The position numbers and the translations under genes are program-made. A model generated the notes under the pieces. It did not search any database and was not told the DNA's origin. It worked only from the letters and a program-made list of their open reading frames with translations. DNA of 35,934 nt, taken from the NCBI RefSeq assembly GCF_000334895.1, contig NZ_BAFM01000026.1:1-35934 (forward strand), in the 5' to 3' direction. Source of the DNA: Halococcus agarilyticus. GTDB taxonomy: Archaea > Halobacteriota > Halobacteria > Halobacteriales > Halococcaceae. Below, piece by piece: positions 26,454 through 34,411 of this stretch (position 1 is the first letter of the stretch; each line of letters begins with the position of its first letter).

Positions 26454-27521
26454 ATGAACGAAAACGACGTGCGATCGCTGCTCAGCGAGGTCGAGGACCC
26501 GGATCTCGGCGACGACATCGTCTCGCTCGGGCTCGTCAACGACATCGAAATCCGGGAGGGAGTCGCCCACGTCTCGCTCGCGCTCGGCGCGCCCTACTCC
26601 CCGAACGAGACCGCGATCGCGGCCCGGGTGCGTGAGGTGCTGAGCGAGGAGGGGATCGAATGTGAGCTCACCGCGAGCGTCGATCGGCCAGCCGAAGGGG
26701 ACGTCCTCCCCGACGTCAAGAACGTCATCGCGGTCGCCTCGGGCAAGGGCGGGGTCGGGAAGTCGACTGTCGCGGTCAACCTCGCTGCCGGGCTCTCGCA
26801 GTTGGGCGCGCGCGTGGGACTGTTCGACGCCGACGTGTACGGCCCGAACGTCCCCCGGATGGTCGACGCCGACGAGCGCCCCCAGGCCACCGCCGAAGAG
26901 CAGATCATCCCGCCCGAGAAGTACGGGACGAAGCTCATGAGCATGGACTTCCTCACCGGCGAGGACGATCCCGTGATCTGGCGCGGCCCGATGGTCCACA
27001 AGCTCATCACCCAGCTGTTCGAGGACGTCGAGTGGGGCGCGCTCGATTACATGGTGATCGACCTCCCGCCAGGCACTGGCGACACCCAGCTCACCCTCCT
27101 CCAGACTGTGCCGATCGCGGGCGCGGTGATCGTGACCACCCCCCAGGAGGTCGCCGTCGACGACGCCCGGAAGGGGCTGGAGATGTTCGGCAAGCACGAG
27201 ACCCCTGTCCTGGGGATCGTCGAGAACATGAGCGGGTTCCGGTGTCCCGACTGCGGCTCCGAGCACGCGCTGTTCGGCGAGGGCGGCGGTGAGGCGTTCG
27301 CCGAGGAGGTCGAGATGCCCTTCCTGGGGGAGCTTCCACTCGATCCCCGTGTGCGAGAAGGCGGCGACAGCGGCGCGCCGATCGTGCTCGACGACGGCGA
27401 GACCGGCGACGCGTTCCGGGCGTTCACCGAACGGACCGCGAACAACGTCGGGGTCGTCCATCGACAGCGGCTGAGCAACGATCACCGGAGCGAGGAATCG
27501 ACACCGGATCCCTCGTCGTAG
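26454..27521 (+). CDS. Mrp/ApbC-type Fe-S cluster carrier ATPase
   Basis: The ATG at 26454 gives 355 residues. Residues 1-80 form a MIP18/DUF59-like domain (SEVEDPDLGDDIVSLGLV). The P-loop GKGGVGKST is at 97-105, followed by FDADVYGPN and DLPPGTGD. The CPDC motif (C264, C267) is the expected Fe-S binding pair of Mrp/Nbp35-type proteins. Such proteins are homodimers that bind and transfer Fe-S clusters to target enzymes in the cytosol. The C-terminus has a short non-conserved acidic tail. It is a single gene divergent from tRNA-Ser. Confidence 0.94.
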   Translation: MNENDVRSLLSEVEDPDLGDDIVSLGLVNDIEIREGVAHVSLALGAPYSPNETAIAARVREVLSEEGIECELTASVDRPAEGDVLPDVKNVIAVASGKGGVGKSTVAVNLAAGLSQLGARVGLFDADVYGPNVPRMVDADERPQATAEEQIIPPEKYGTKLMSMDFLTGEDDPVIWRGPMVHKLITQLFEDVEWGALDYMVIDLPPGTGDTQLTLLQTVPIAGAVIVTTPQEVAVDDARKGLEMFGKHETPVLGIVENMSGFRCPDCGSEHALFGEGGGEAFAEEVEMPFLGELPLDPRVREGGDSGAPIVLDDGETGDAFRAFTERTANNVGVVHRQRLSNDHRSEESTPDPSS

Positions 27522-27538
27522 AAGCACCGATGCGATCA

Positions 27539-27785
27539 TCAGAAGTAGTCGTACTTCTCATCACTGCTCCCCGATCGATCGGTTCTCGTCTTCAGCAGCT
27601 GTAATCCGTCCCGAACAGTTCGAAGCTCCGCCGAGCGTGCCTGACTCTCTGTGAACGGCTCACCGAAATTCTCGGAGGGTGAATCCACTTCACTCTGTCC
27701 ACCGTGAGCATCGGCGGTCGGTTCGCCGTCACACAGAACCCGAAATCATCGGCTGTTCGGCCCGTTCGTCCGCGTCGTTCGTCAC
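27539..27785 (-). pseudogene. Possible small frameshifted protein gene
   Basis: On the minus strand a frame open from 27745 to the TGA at 27539-27541 encodes a very acidic, haloarchaea-like C-terminus ending SSDEKYDYF, with SESQ-type helical segments before it; the internal piece AELRTVRDGLQLLK looks like a genuine helix. In-frame GTG at 27688 would give 49 residues. A second frame from GTG 27785 to a TGA at 27729-27731 reads VTNDADERAEQPMISGSV and abuts it. Joining the two needs one frameshift near 27730-27745. It could be a decayed gene, or a true small protein starting at 27688. The family is not recognised. Confidence 0.35.
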
Positions 27786-28100
27786 GAGAGTCTCGATCGA
27801 TGTATAGAATACTGTCCTAAACGATATGTCTAATCCGTTCTATCCGATCTAATAGAATAGGGAGCGAATAAGATACCGTTTTCGCCGACTCGACCGATTT
27901 TCCATGATTCTTTGGTGGCGGAAGTCGGAGATCGATTACAGAAGTAGCTAAATCTTCCGGGCGCGATTCGCTCGAACGAGGTGTGCATCAAGTCCGCTCG
28001 TTCGACACGGGTCGATCCGTCCGTACGCCCCGCCCAGCCGGGAGACGAATTCGTCCGCGCGAAGAACGGTCTCGTCACGGATGGATTGCCGCTACCTCGT

Positions 28101-28107
28101 GTTTTTT
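28101..28107 (+). promoter_or_regulatory. T-rich promoter element before the TIM-barrel gene
   Basis: GTTTTTT lies about 25-31 bases before the ATG at 28132. This spacing supports 28132 rather than the upstream in-frame ATG at 28081 as the start of the next gene. Confidence 0.35.
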
Positions 28108-28131
28108 CACCTCGCCGTCGGTGGCGGACGC

Positions 28132-29130
28132 ATGGAAACCGGAACCAGCTACTTCGGCGTCAGAGACGTCGATCACGTCGAGACGGATCTCGATCGTTTC
28201 GCCGACGAGGGCCTCGACGCCGTGCTCCACACGTTCAGCGAGCGCGATCGGGCCTACTACACGGGAACGATGACCGACATCGTGGAGGCGAGTCACGATC
28301 GCGGGTTCGAGACCTACGTCAACCCGTGGGCCGTGGGGCGAGTGTTCGGCGGCGAGGCGCTCTCGGAGTTCGTCGGCAAGCACCCCGACGCGTGCCAGGT
28401 GCTCTCAACCGGCGAGCGCATCCCAGCAGCGTGCTTCAACGCGCCAGCGTTCCGCGAGTACATGCGCGGCTGGACCCGCGACGCCGCCGGGATCGGGGCC
28501 GACGTGCTGTTCTGGGACGAGCCCCACTGGTTCATCGCGAGTTGGCACGACGAAGAGTACCCCGAGGACGCGTGGGCCTGCCGATGCGAACACTGTCAGG
28601 CTGCCTACGAGGACGAATATGGCGAGTCGATGCCCGACGAGCAGACCGACCAGGTCACCGCATTTCGGGAAGACGCCTTACTCGACTTTCTCGACGAGAT
28701 GATGACGCTCACCCACGAGGAGGGCGCAGAGAACGCGGTCTGTCTCCTGCCGAGTGAGGACGCCGACCACGGCCTCTCCGACTGGGAGCGACTCGCCGCG
28801 AACGATGCTCTCGACGTGCTGGCGACCGATCCCTACTGGGCGATCCACGCCCCCGACGAGGCCGGCGAGTTCGTCGGCTACTTCACCGACCTCGTGGCGT
28901 CGCTGGCCGAGGAGTACGACAAGCGCAGCCAGATCTGGATCCAGGGGTTCCGACTCGACGGCAGCGACGCGACGATCGAGGACGTCCACACCGCGACCCG
29001 GACCGTGGTCGAGAGCGACGTCGACAGCGTGTTCATGTGGGGCTACGACGCCTGTCGGATCATCTCCGATATCGCGTGTGAGGACCCCGAAGCGGTCTGG
29101 AACGCGTACGTGGACGAACTTCCGGAGTAG
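28132..29130 (+). CDS. TIM-barrel glycoside hydrolase-like protein
   Basis: I choose the ATG at 28132 (332 residues) because it starts METGTSYFGVRD, with a promoter-like T run 25 bases before it; an ATG at 28081 would add 17 residues. Alternating strands and helices suggest a TIM barrel, with YVNPWAVG (62-69), LFWDEPHW (126-133) and a closing FMWGYDAC. CRCEHC at 150-155 followed by YEDEYG resembles the CxCxxC loop seen in several barrel glycosidase-like proteins. The two acidic residues in FWDEPHW are candidate catalytic residues. No signal peptide is seen, so it would be cytoplasmic. The substrate is unknown. It lies among sugar genes. Confidence 0.6.
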   Translation: METGTSYFGVRDVDHVETDLDRFADEGLDAVLHTFSERDRAYYTGTMTDIVEASHDRGFETYVNPWAVGRVFGGEALSEFVGKHPDACQVLSTGERIPAACFNAPAFREYMRGWTRDAAGIGADVLFWDEPHWFIASWHDEEYPEDAWACRCEHCQAAYEDEYGESMPDEQTDQVTAFREDALLDFLDEMMTLTHEEGAENAVCLLPSEDADHGLSDWERLAANDALDVLATDPYWAIHAPDEAGEFVGYFTDLVASLAEEYDKRSQIWIQGFRLDGSDATIEDVHTATRTVVESDVDSVFMWGYDACRIISDIACEDPEAVWNAYVDELPE

Positions 29131-29162
29131 GTGCCGACTGGTCCGGACGGTCGTTCCCGCGG

Positions 29163-30161
29163 TCAGGTGGAACGGCCCGTGGGGAGTTCGCAGGCGGCGG
29201 CCTCGTAGGCGATCCACCGCTCGAACCCGAGCTGCTCGTAGTAGCCGGGCAGGTCGGTCCAGTCGATGACTGCGGCCTCGTAGCCCGCGTCCCGCAGTCG
29301 ACCGACGATCTCGCAGATCATGTACAGCCCCCACCCACGACCACGGTAGTCCCCGTGAACGCCGAGCGGACCGACGCCGCAGTGTTCGTCGGCGAGTCGC
29401 CATCCCCAGTTCACGTTCGCACCGCGGTACGCGCCGTCGTGGCGGTTCGAGCGGGCGAAGCCGATCACGCTTCCCTCGTACAGCAACACCCAGTAGTCCG
29501 CGGCCCCACCGGGCACTCGGCAGACGTTCCCCGCCTCGTATCGCCATCGACCGGGGAACTGGTCGGCGAGGAATTCGAGGAGGGCGGGTTCGTGGGTCGT
29601 CGCCCGCTCGACGCGGAGATCCGGCCACTCGTCGCCGATCGCCCGAACGTCGTCCGGCGGCGTGAAATCCGTGATGTCTCGCTGGAGGTCGTACACGACG
29701 CGATCGGCGTCGATCTCGAAGCCGGCGTCGACCAGCGCGCCGCGGTACGCCGTGCCGACGGCACGCGGAACGCCCGCGAGGAAGTTCTGGGGATCTCCGC
29801 CGAACCGGAGCTCCGTCGCGCCCGTCCCGGCCGCCGCTTCGGCGACCGTGGCAAGGAGATCGTCCGCGACCGACTTTCCTCGATCGGCCTCGGCGTCGAA
29901 CGCGAACACGGAGAGCCACGCGAGATCGACCGGGTCGTAGCCGTCGACCGCTCGGCCGAGGCGCTTCAGCACGCCGAACGCGACCATCGAACCGTCGGCG
30001 TAGCCGCCGTAACACCGGACGTCGACCCCGTCGAACGGCGCGAAGACGTTCCCCGCGACGAGGTGGTCGGCGATCCGGAAGTCCGGATGCTGGCGGTTCC
30101 AGAGTTCGATCCCCTCGATGATCGCTGCACGGTCGGTGAGCCGCTCGACGCTCGTCGGCAT
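29163..30161 (-). CDS. Two-part GNAT family N-acetyltransferase
   Basis: The ATG at 30161 (332 residues) has TATATA at 30185-30190, about 25 bases upstream. The N-terminal half looks like a degenerate GNAT domain (FGVLKRLGRAVDGYDPVDLAWLSVF is a recognisable strand-turn-strand stretch, then DRGKSVADDLL). The C-terminal half carries an acetyl-CoA-binding motif GDYRGRGWG and ends DLPGYYEQLGFERW. This C-terminal part resembles GNAT domains attached to bacterial beta-N-acetylglucosaminidases, so glucosamine acetylation is a possible role; this is inference from resemblance and context. The gene is convergent to the TIM-barrel gene. Confidence 0.75.
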   Translation of the reverse strand: MPTSVERLTDRAAIIEGIELWNRQHPDFRIADHLVAGNVFAPFDGVDVRCYGGYADGSMVAFGVLKRLGRAVDGYDPVDLAWLSVFAFDAEADRGKSVADDLLATVAEAAAGTGATELRFGGDPQNFLAGVPRAVGTAYRGALVDAGFEIDADRVVYDLQRDITDFTPPDDVRAIGDEWPDLRVERATTHEPALLEFLADQFPGRWRYEAGNVCRVPGGAADYWVLLYEGSVIGFARSNRHDGAYRGANVNWGWRLADEHCGVGPLGVHGDYRGRGWGLYMICEIVGRLRDAGYEAAVIDWTDLPGYYEQLGFERWIAYEAAACELPTGRST

Positions 30162-30182
30162 ACCACACTTTCGACGATCGCG

Positions 30183-30192
30183 CGTATATATG
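30183..30192 (-). promoter_or_regulatory. TATA box of the GNAT gene
   Basis: On the minus strand, the run CATATATACG covers this site and lies 22-31 bases before the ATG of the GNAT gene, the expected position for a leaderless haloarchaeal promoter. It is among the clearest TATA boxes in the window. Confidence 0.6.
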
Positions 30193-30266
30193 CTGACGTT
30201 CCCGGTGGTGTCGCCGGTTTTGGTCCTCGCCGGTCGTCGATCGGCGAGCACGTGGAGTGGCTCCCC

Positions 30267-31337
30267 TCAGAGCGTGTCGAACTCCACGACGGTCTTGATG
30301 ACCCCGTCACCGGTCTCGAAGGCCGTCTCGGCCTCGCTCGGCTCGTAGACGCCGGTGACGAGATCCTCGACGAACCACTCGGGGAACGATTTCAACGAGT
30401 GGATCGCGGCCTCGAACTGGCGGCCGTTGGAGTTGACGCTGCCGAACAGCGCCTTGTTCTGGAGCACCAGCTCCCGGTGGAGCGCGCCGCCGTCGATCTC
30501 GAACGACCAGTCCTCGGGGATGCCGAGCAGCGCGCCCACACCGTTGGGACGGAGCGCGTGAACGGTCTCGAAAGCGTGTCGCGCGTAGCCTGTCGCCTCG
30601 TAGACGAAGTCCATCGGCTCGTGGGCCGCGGGAATCTCGTCCACGGACGTCTCACGGGAGTCGACGTACGTCGCACCCAGCTCCTCGATGATGTCGATCG
30701 TGGGGTCGGGGCGATCGCGTCGCCCGAGGCAGTACGCCCGCGAGAACGCCGTGCGCTCGTCCACCAGCATCGCGAGCGTCAGCAGTCCCAGCGGACCGTT
30801 GCCGAGCACGAGTCCGGTTTCGGGTGACCACTCGAACGCCGACCGCGTGGCGTGGGCGTGTTCGAGCGCCTTCTCGGCGTTGCTGATCGGCTCCACGAGG
30901 AAGCCCGACTCGGCGAAGGTATCGGGGACCGGCACGAGAAACCGTGGCGTGCTGGTGAAGTACTCGGCCATGTAGCCGTGCGCGCCCACGATCCCGCGCT
31001 CGACGTACTCGCCGTCGGGAGCCATGTCGGGTTCGCCGCGCTCGAAGTACGCGTTGCCGTCCTCGCGCGGTCGGCGCACGGTCGGCACCACGAGCTGGCC
31101 CTCCTCCAGGTCGGTGCCGTTGGCGTCCGCCACCACCGCGACCGCCTCGTGACCGAGCACCTGGTGGTCGTCACCGTCGGGAAAGCCGCCGTGGTTGCCC
31201 TCGACGACCTCGTGATCGGTCCCGTCGATCCCGACCCGGAGCGTCCGGAGCAGCGCTTCCCCTGTCTCGGGCGTCGGTTCGTCGATCTCGGCAATCGTGG
31301 GGCGTGTCTCGCCGCGCCGGACGACGACCGCCTTCAT
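30267..31337 (-). CDS. gdh: Zinc-dependent glucose 1-dehydrogenase
   Basis: The 356-residue medium-chain dehydrogenase is closely similar to the characterised Haloferax mediterranei glucose dehydrogenase as I recall it. It shares the segments TLRVGIDGTDHEV (zinc ligand D38), LGHEAV (H63, E64), GERxPDMAPDG-like and CLGRRDRPDPTIDIIEELGATYVDSR, and has a Rossmann GNGPLGLL motif. It oxidises glucose, and in relatives some other aldoses, to the lactone, feeding the semi-phosphorylative Entner-Doudoroff route. Whether it accepts glucosamine is not known. The gene is downstream of the IclR gene on the same strand. Confidence 0.93.
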   Translation of the reverse strand: MKAVVVRRGETRPTIAEIDEPTPETGEALLRTLRVGIDGTDHEVVEGNHGGFPDGDDHQVLGHEAVAVVADANGTDLEEGQLVVPTVRRPREDGNAYFERGEPDMAPDGEYVERGIVGAHGYMAEYFTSTPRFLVPVPDTFAESGFLVEPISNAEKALEHAHATRSAFEWSPETGLVLGNGPLGLLTLAMLVDERTAFSRAYCLGRRDRPDPTIDIIEELGATYVDSRETSVDEIPAAHEPMDFVYEATGYARHAFETVHALRPNGVGALLGIPEDWSFEIDGGALHRELVLQNKALFGSVNSNGRQFEAAIHSLKSFPEWFVEDLVTGVYEPSEAETAFETGDGVIKTVVEFDTL

Positions 31338-31666
31338 CGGTCGTCAGCACCCCGGCGCGAAGTTCGAGCCCACACCGCTCGGCGTGTCACGTGTGTGATA
31401 GCGACCATCCTGCGGGAGTTCCGTGCACCGATACATAAACCCTCTGACGGCACTATGCCGGACGGGAGGGCGGAAACACGATCCTCTCGGGGGAGGTATC
31501 GCGTTCGGCAACGCCGTTTCTCGATAGTGAACAGAGATGGGTCGGATTCGAGCCCTCAGCTCCGTTTGTCCCCTCGGACGCCTGGCGGAAATCCTCTCGT
31601 CCACCCACAATCACGATCGATTCGGGGTCCGAGACGACCGACGGCAGGTCGTTCACGACGAGTGAA
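31338..31666. other. Intergenic region between gdh and the IclR gene
   Basis: This 329-base gap should hold the gdh promoter. On the minus strand TTTATGTAT near 31430-31440 is a TATA candidate about 95 bases before the ATG, so a leader would be needed. CACGTG at 31388-31393 sits inside a small inverted repeat (TCACGTGTGTGA) and could be a regulator site. Short frames in both directions are non-acidic or look like chance. No tRNA or repeat was confirmed. Confidence 0.4.
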
Positions 31667-32455
31667 CTAGCTCGTGGCGAGAAAGCGCTTCGTCACTTCG
31701 TTGGCCGCACTCAGGAGAATACCGGGGACATCCTCCTCGATGCGCTTGCTCGAAAGGCGCTCGGCGCTCCCGGCGACGTAGATCGCCGCGTTCGGCGGCA
31801 GATCGGTGAGCGGCACGGCGACGCTGTTGACGCCCTCGTACTGCTCCTCGCGCTCGATCGCGACGCCACGCTCGCGGACGCGTCCGACGGCGTTCGTGAG
31901 GCGTTCGACGTCGGTGATCGTGTTCTCGGTCCGGACGGGGAGGCCGAACTCCGCGACGATCGCATCGATCTCCGCGTCCGAACACTGCGAGAGGATCGCC
32001 TTTCCCGGGGCGCTACAGTGGGGCCGTTCCGATGTGCCGGACGTGCCGACCGGGCTCTCGCCGCGGGAGTCCCAGTAGAGATCGGCCACGCGACCATGAC
32101 TCCCGACCGCGATCCCGACCGTCTCGTCGGTCAGCTTCGCCAACCGCTCGATCTGTGGTTTCGCGGCGGGGTAGAGGGCGGTCCGGGCGAGCGAGTGCTG
32201 GCCGAGATCCGCGAGGCGAGCGCCCAGGGCGTACTCGCCGTCCTCTCGTTCGAGGTGGCCGAGCGCCGCGAGCGTGTTGAGGTGTTTGAACACGGTGCTT
32301 TTCGGCATGTCGCGTGCGGTCGCCAGTTCGGTGACACCGGCGGTACCGCCACGCTCCGCGATCGCCGCGAGCAGCGAGAACGCCGTTCGCACCGCCCCGA
32401 TCGTGTCCGGCGATCCGTTCGATTCCATGCGGTCGTGTCTCTCGTGCGCGCCCAT
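31667..32455 (-). CDS. IclR family transcriptional regulator
   Basis: The ATG at 32455 gives 262 residues; an ATG at 32428 would give 253 and is also possible. The N-terminal winged helix spans about 20-85 (AFSLLAAIAERGGTAGVTELATARDMPKSTVFKHL is recognisable, then LGHLER). The C-terminal IclR effector domain includes GKAILSQCSDAEI and REEQYEGVNSVAVPL. Haloarchaeal IclR regulators such as XacR control sugar genes. It is divergent from the epimerase gene and upstream of gdh, so it likely controls one or both, with a sugar or sugar acid as effector. Confidence 0.88.
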   Translation of the reverse strand: MGAHERHDRMESNGSPDTIGAVRTAFSLLAAIAERGGTAGVTELATARDMPKSTVFKHLNTLAALGHLEREDGEYALGARLADLGQHSLARTALYPAAKPQIERLAKLTDETVGIAVGSHGRVADLYWDSRGESPVGTSGTSERPHCSAPGKAILSQCSDAEIDAIVAEFGLPVRTENTITDVERLTNAVGRVRERGVAIEREEQYEGVNSVAVPLTDLPPNAAIYVAGSAERLSSKRIEEDVPGILLSAANEVTKRFLATS

Positions 32456-32527
32456 AACGTTCACGAAGAGTGGACGGCCATCCCCGATCGACGTGACACT
32501 TATTATCGGCCCGCCCGAGGTCGGGCC
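32456..32527. promoter_or_regulatory. Divergent promoter between the IclR and AGE genes
   Basis: This 72-base gap carries TATTAT at 32501-32506, 22-27 bases before the epimerase ATG. The reverse reading GATAATAAG may serve the IclR gene about 50 bases away. An IclR operator is likely here, but no obvious palindrome was found. Confidence 0.5.
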
Positions 32528-33721
32528 ATGACGACCACGAGCCGGAACCCCGAACTGCTCCGTGCCCGAACGTGTCGCCTGCTCCAGTTCTACTGGCCCG
32601 ACATCGTGGACCGACGGTTCGGGGGGTACGTCGCCCAACTCGACGAACGCGACGGCCACGTGTACGACGGTCGATCGAAACACCTCGTCGCGACCTGCCG
32701 GGCGATCCACAACTTCGCGATCGGCGTCGCGATCGACGGGCCGACGTACTGCCGGGCGGCCGCCGAACACGGCCTCCACTTCCTCCGGCACGTCCAGTGG
32801 GACGAGGAAGACGAGGGCTACGACTGGCTCCTGTCGGGACGCGAAACCGCGGACGACACGCGCCACTGCTACGGCCACGCGTTCGCCGTCCTCGCGACCG
32901 CGCGCGCGGTCGAGGTCGGCCTACCCGACGCGAACGCGGAGCTGGAGCGCGCCCTCGGCGTTCTCGACGAACGCTTCTTCGAACCCGAGTACGGACTGTA
33001 CGCCGACGCAGCGTCCGGTGACTGGAGCGCGTATCACCAGTACCGGGGACAGAACGCGAACATGCACGCGTGCGAAGCGCTGCTCGCAGCGTACGAGGCG
33101 ACCGGCGACGAGGCGCATCTCGATCGCGCCGCCACCGTCGCGGCGTCGCTCGTTCGCGATCGTGCCGACGAGGCTGGCCGGGTGTGGGAGCACTACACCA
33201 CCGAGTGGGAGCCCGATCTCGCGTACAACCGGGACGAGCCCGACCACCTGTTCCGCCCGTGGGGCTACCAGCCGGGCCACCACGCCGAGTGGGCGAAACT
33301 CCTCTGTCACCTCGCCGAACACCGCGACGACGCGTGGCTCGTTCCGCGCGCGAAGGAGCTGTTCGACACCGCGGTCGCAATCGGTTGGGACGAAAATCAC
33401 GGCGGGTTCCACTACACGGTGGACGAGAGCGGCGAGCCGGTCGTGGCCGACAAGTACGGGTGGGCGCTGGCCGAGGGGATCGGCGCGGCGGCCCGCCTCG
33501 CGGTTCACGACGAGACGTATCTGGAGTGGTACGACCGACTCCAGGGGTGTGCGACCGATCACGTCGTCAACCCGCGGTTCGGCAACTGGTACGAGCGACT
33601 GAGCCACGACTGGAGCTGGGACGGGCCGAACCACGGCACCGCGGTCGAGCCTGGCTACCATCCAGTCGCCAACCAGCACGTCGCCATGGACGTTTTCGAG
33701 GAACACGACGAACTCCGGTGA
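32528..33721 (+). CDS. AGE family sugar epimerase/isomerase
   Basis: The 397-residue protein fits the (alpha/alpha)6-barrel AGE family (N-acylglucosamine 2-epimerase, YihS and cellobiose 2-epimerase). It has RHCYGHAF at 112-119, QNANMHACEAL around 175-185, PWGYQPGHHAEWAKLL near 244-259, and a closing YHPVANQHVAMD; the histidines match the catalytic set of the family. Substrates cannot be told apart by eye; glucose/mannose isomerisation or epimerisation at C2 of an amino sugar are both possible. The start at 32528 has a TATA element about 25 bases before it. It is divergent from the IclR gene. Confidence 0.88.
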   Translation: MTTTSRNPELLRARTCRLLQFYWPDIVDRRFGGYVAQLDERDGHVYDGRSKHLVATCRAIHNFAIGVAIDGPTYCRAAAEHGLHFLRHVQWDEEDEGYDWLLSGRETADDTRHCYGHAFAVLATARAVEVGLPDANAELERALGVLDERFFEPEYGLYADAASGDWSAYHQYRGQNANMHACEALLAAYEATGDEAHLDRAATVAASLVRDRADEAGRVWEHYTTEWEPDLAYNRDEPDHLFRPWGYQPGHHAEWAKLLCHLAEHRDDAWLVPRAKELFDTAVAIGWDENHGGFHYTVDESGEPVVADKYGWALAEGIGAAARLAVHDETYLEWYDRLQGCATDHVVNPRFGNWYERLSHDWSWDGPNHGTAVEPGYHPVANQHVAMDVFEEHDELR

Positions 33722-33936
33722 CGAACCGACACGCCGGTTCGATCGTCCACTCCGTGTGAACGGACGCTTTGGCGACGCGTCTCGACGGGAGAGTCCTACA
33801 GTTGATCGCAGGAGGTCGCGACGCGAGCGCCGTCTGTAACACCGATACGGATGTTATTCTGAGGCGGTCGATTCCATCCGAGCTGCGAATCGCTCCATGT
33901 GGATGGGACGCATCCGCTCGAAACCAACCGGTGTAG

Positions 33937-34125
33937 CACGGCACAGCGGCGTTCCGTGATCGCAGCGAGATCCTGATCGACTCGATCGGTGCTTCCACAG
34001 TCACCGTCCACTATCGAGAAACACCCGCCCCGAAGGACTGGTGCTGGCGTGTAGACGGGTTCAACAGGGAGCCGGTGGGGTACGTGATCTCGACCCTCGT
34101 TGTCGATGATGACGAATCGTGGTGA
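33937..34125 (+). pseudogene. Possible remnant of a protein gene
   Basis: A plus-strand frame open from 33937 to the TGA at 34123-34125 encodes 62 residues with a haloarchaea-like acidic ending (DRSEILIDSIGAS early, then VHYRETPAP, WCWRVDGFN and STLVVDDDESW at the end). There is no good start codon: the frame opens just after a TAG, and the only in-frame GTG is close to the end. A short frame just upstream (ATG 33904, stop near 33960) runs beside it. The simplest reading is a truncated or frameshifted gene. No family is recognised. Confidence 0.35.
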
Positions 34126-34152
34126 TCCACGCAACCATCGTGCACTACGAGT

Positions 34153-34192
34153 GAACGGTGGTGTGGGGATGCACGCCCGTGGTCCACCGTTC
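34153..34192. repeat. Perfect inverted repeat
   Basis: GAACGGTGG (34153-34161) and CCACCGTTC (34184-34192) are exact inverse complements with a 22-base loop. It lies in gene-poor DNA about 220 bases before the SelA-like gene. It could form a hairpin, act as an operator, or mark an end of a lost mobile element. Confidence 0.45.
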
Positions 34193-34411
34193 GCCATTGG
34201 ATGCATCCCGACGGGAAGAGTCGGGGTCGGGAAGCGCCGTCGGTGGTGGTGACGCAAGCGGGGGACGCTGTGTTCCGATACCGGCGAACAGTACGGGCGG
34301 ATGGACCGGCGACGACGAACTGTGCCGGGATTTCTGGCGTTCGATCGCGGAACGGGCCGATCACAACGATTATGATTGCCGGCAGCGAGAGTGTGCACAC
34401 CGCCACCAACA

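Larger units (their letters stand above)
27522..28131. other. Gene-poor, partly AT-rich intergenic region
   Basis: This 610-base stretch lies between mrp and the TIM-barrel gene. Its left part holds a possible broken minus-strand gene (listed separately). The part from about 27800 to 27960 is clearly less GC-rich than the rest of the window. It carries a repeated ATAGAATA (27804-27811 and 27852-27859) and an inverted pair TTCTAT/ATAGAA (27838-27843, 27852-27857). These may be regulatory, or the area may be a remnant of transferred DNA. Confidence 0.5.
33722..34411. other. Gene-poor region between the AGE and SelA-like genes
   Basis: These 690 bases hold no intact gene that I can support. Longer minus-strand frames here have basic, Cys- and His-rich translations unlike haloarchaeal proteins. 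A plus-strand remnant at 33937-34125 looks coding (listed separately). A perfect 9-base inverted repeat GAACGGTGG/CCACCGTTC lies at 34153-34161 and 34184-34192. ATTATGATT at 34369-34377 is a promoter candidate for the next gene. The region may be decayed DNA. Confidence 0.5.

Noticed and set aside
27830-28078. 82-codon minus-strand frame upstream of the TIM-barrel gene
   Set aside because: It overlaps the AT-rich island and promoter area, has no recognisable domain and lacks the acidic composition of true genes.
31530-31560. tRNA-like T arm (CTCGAAT on the minus strand) between gdh and the IclR gene
   Set aside because: The flanking bases do not form a T stem (GAGGG against CCGAC) and no acceptor or anticodon arm can be built, so it is not a tRNA and only a doubtful remnant.
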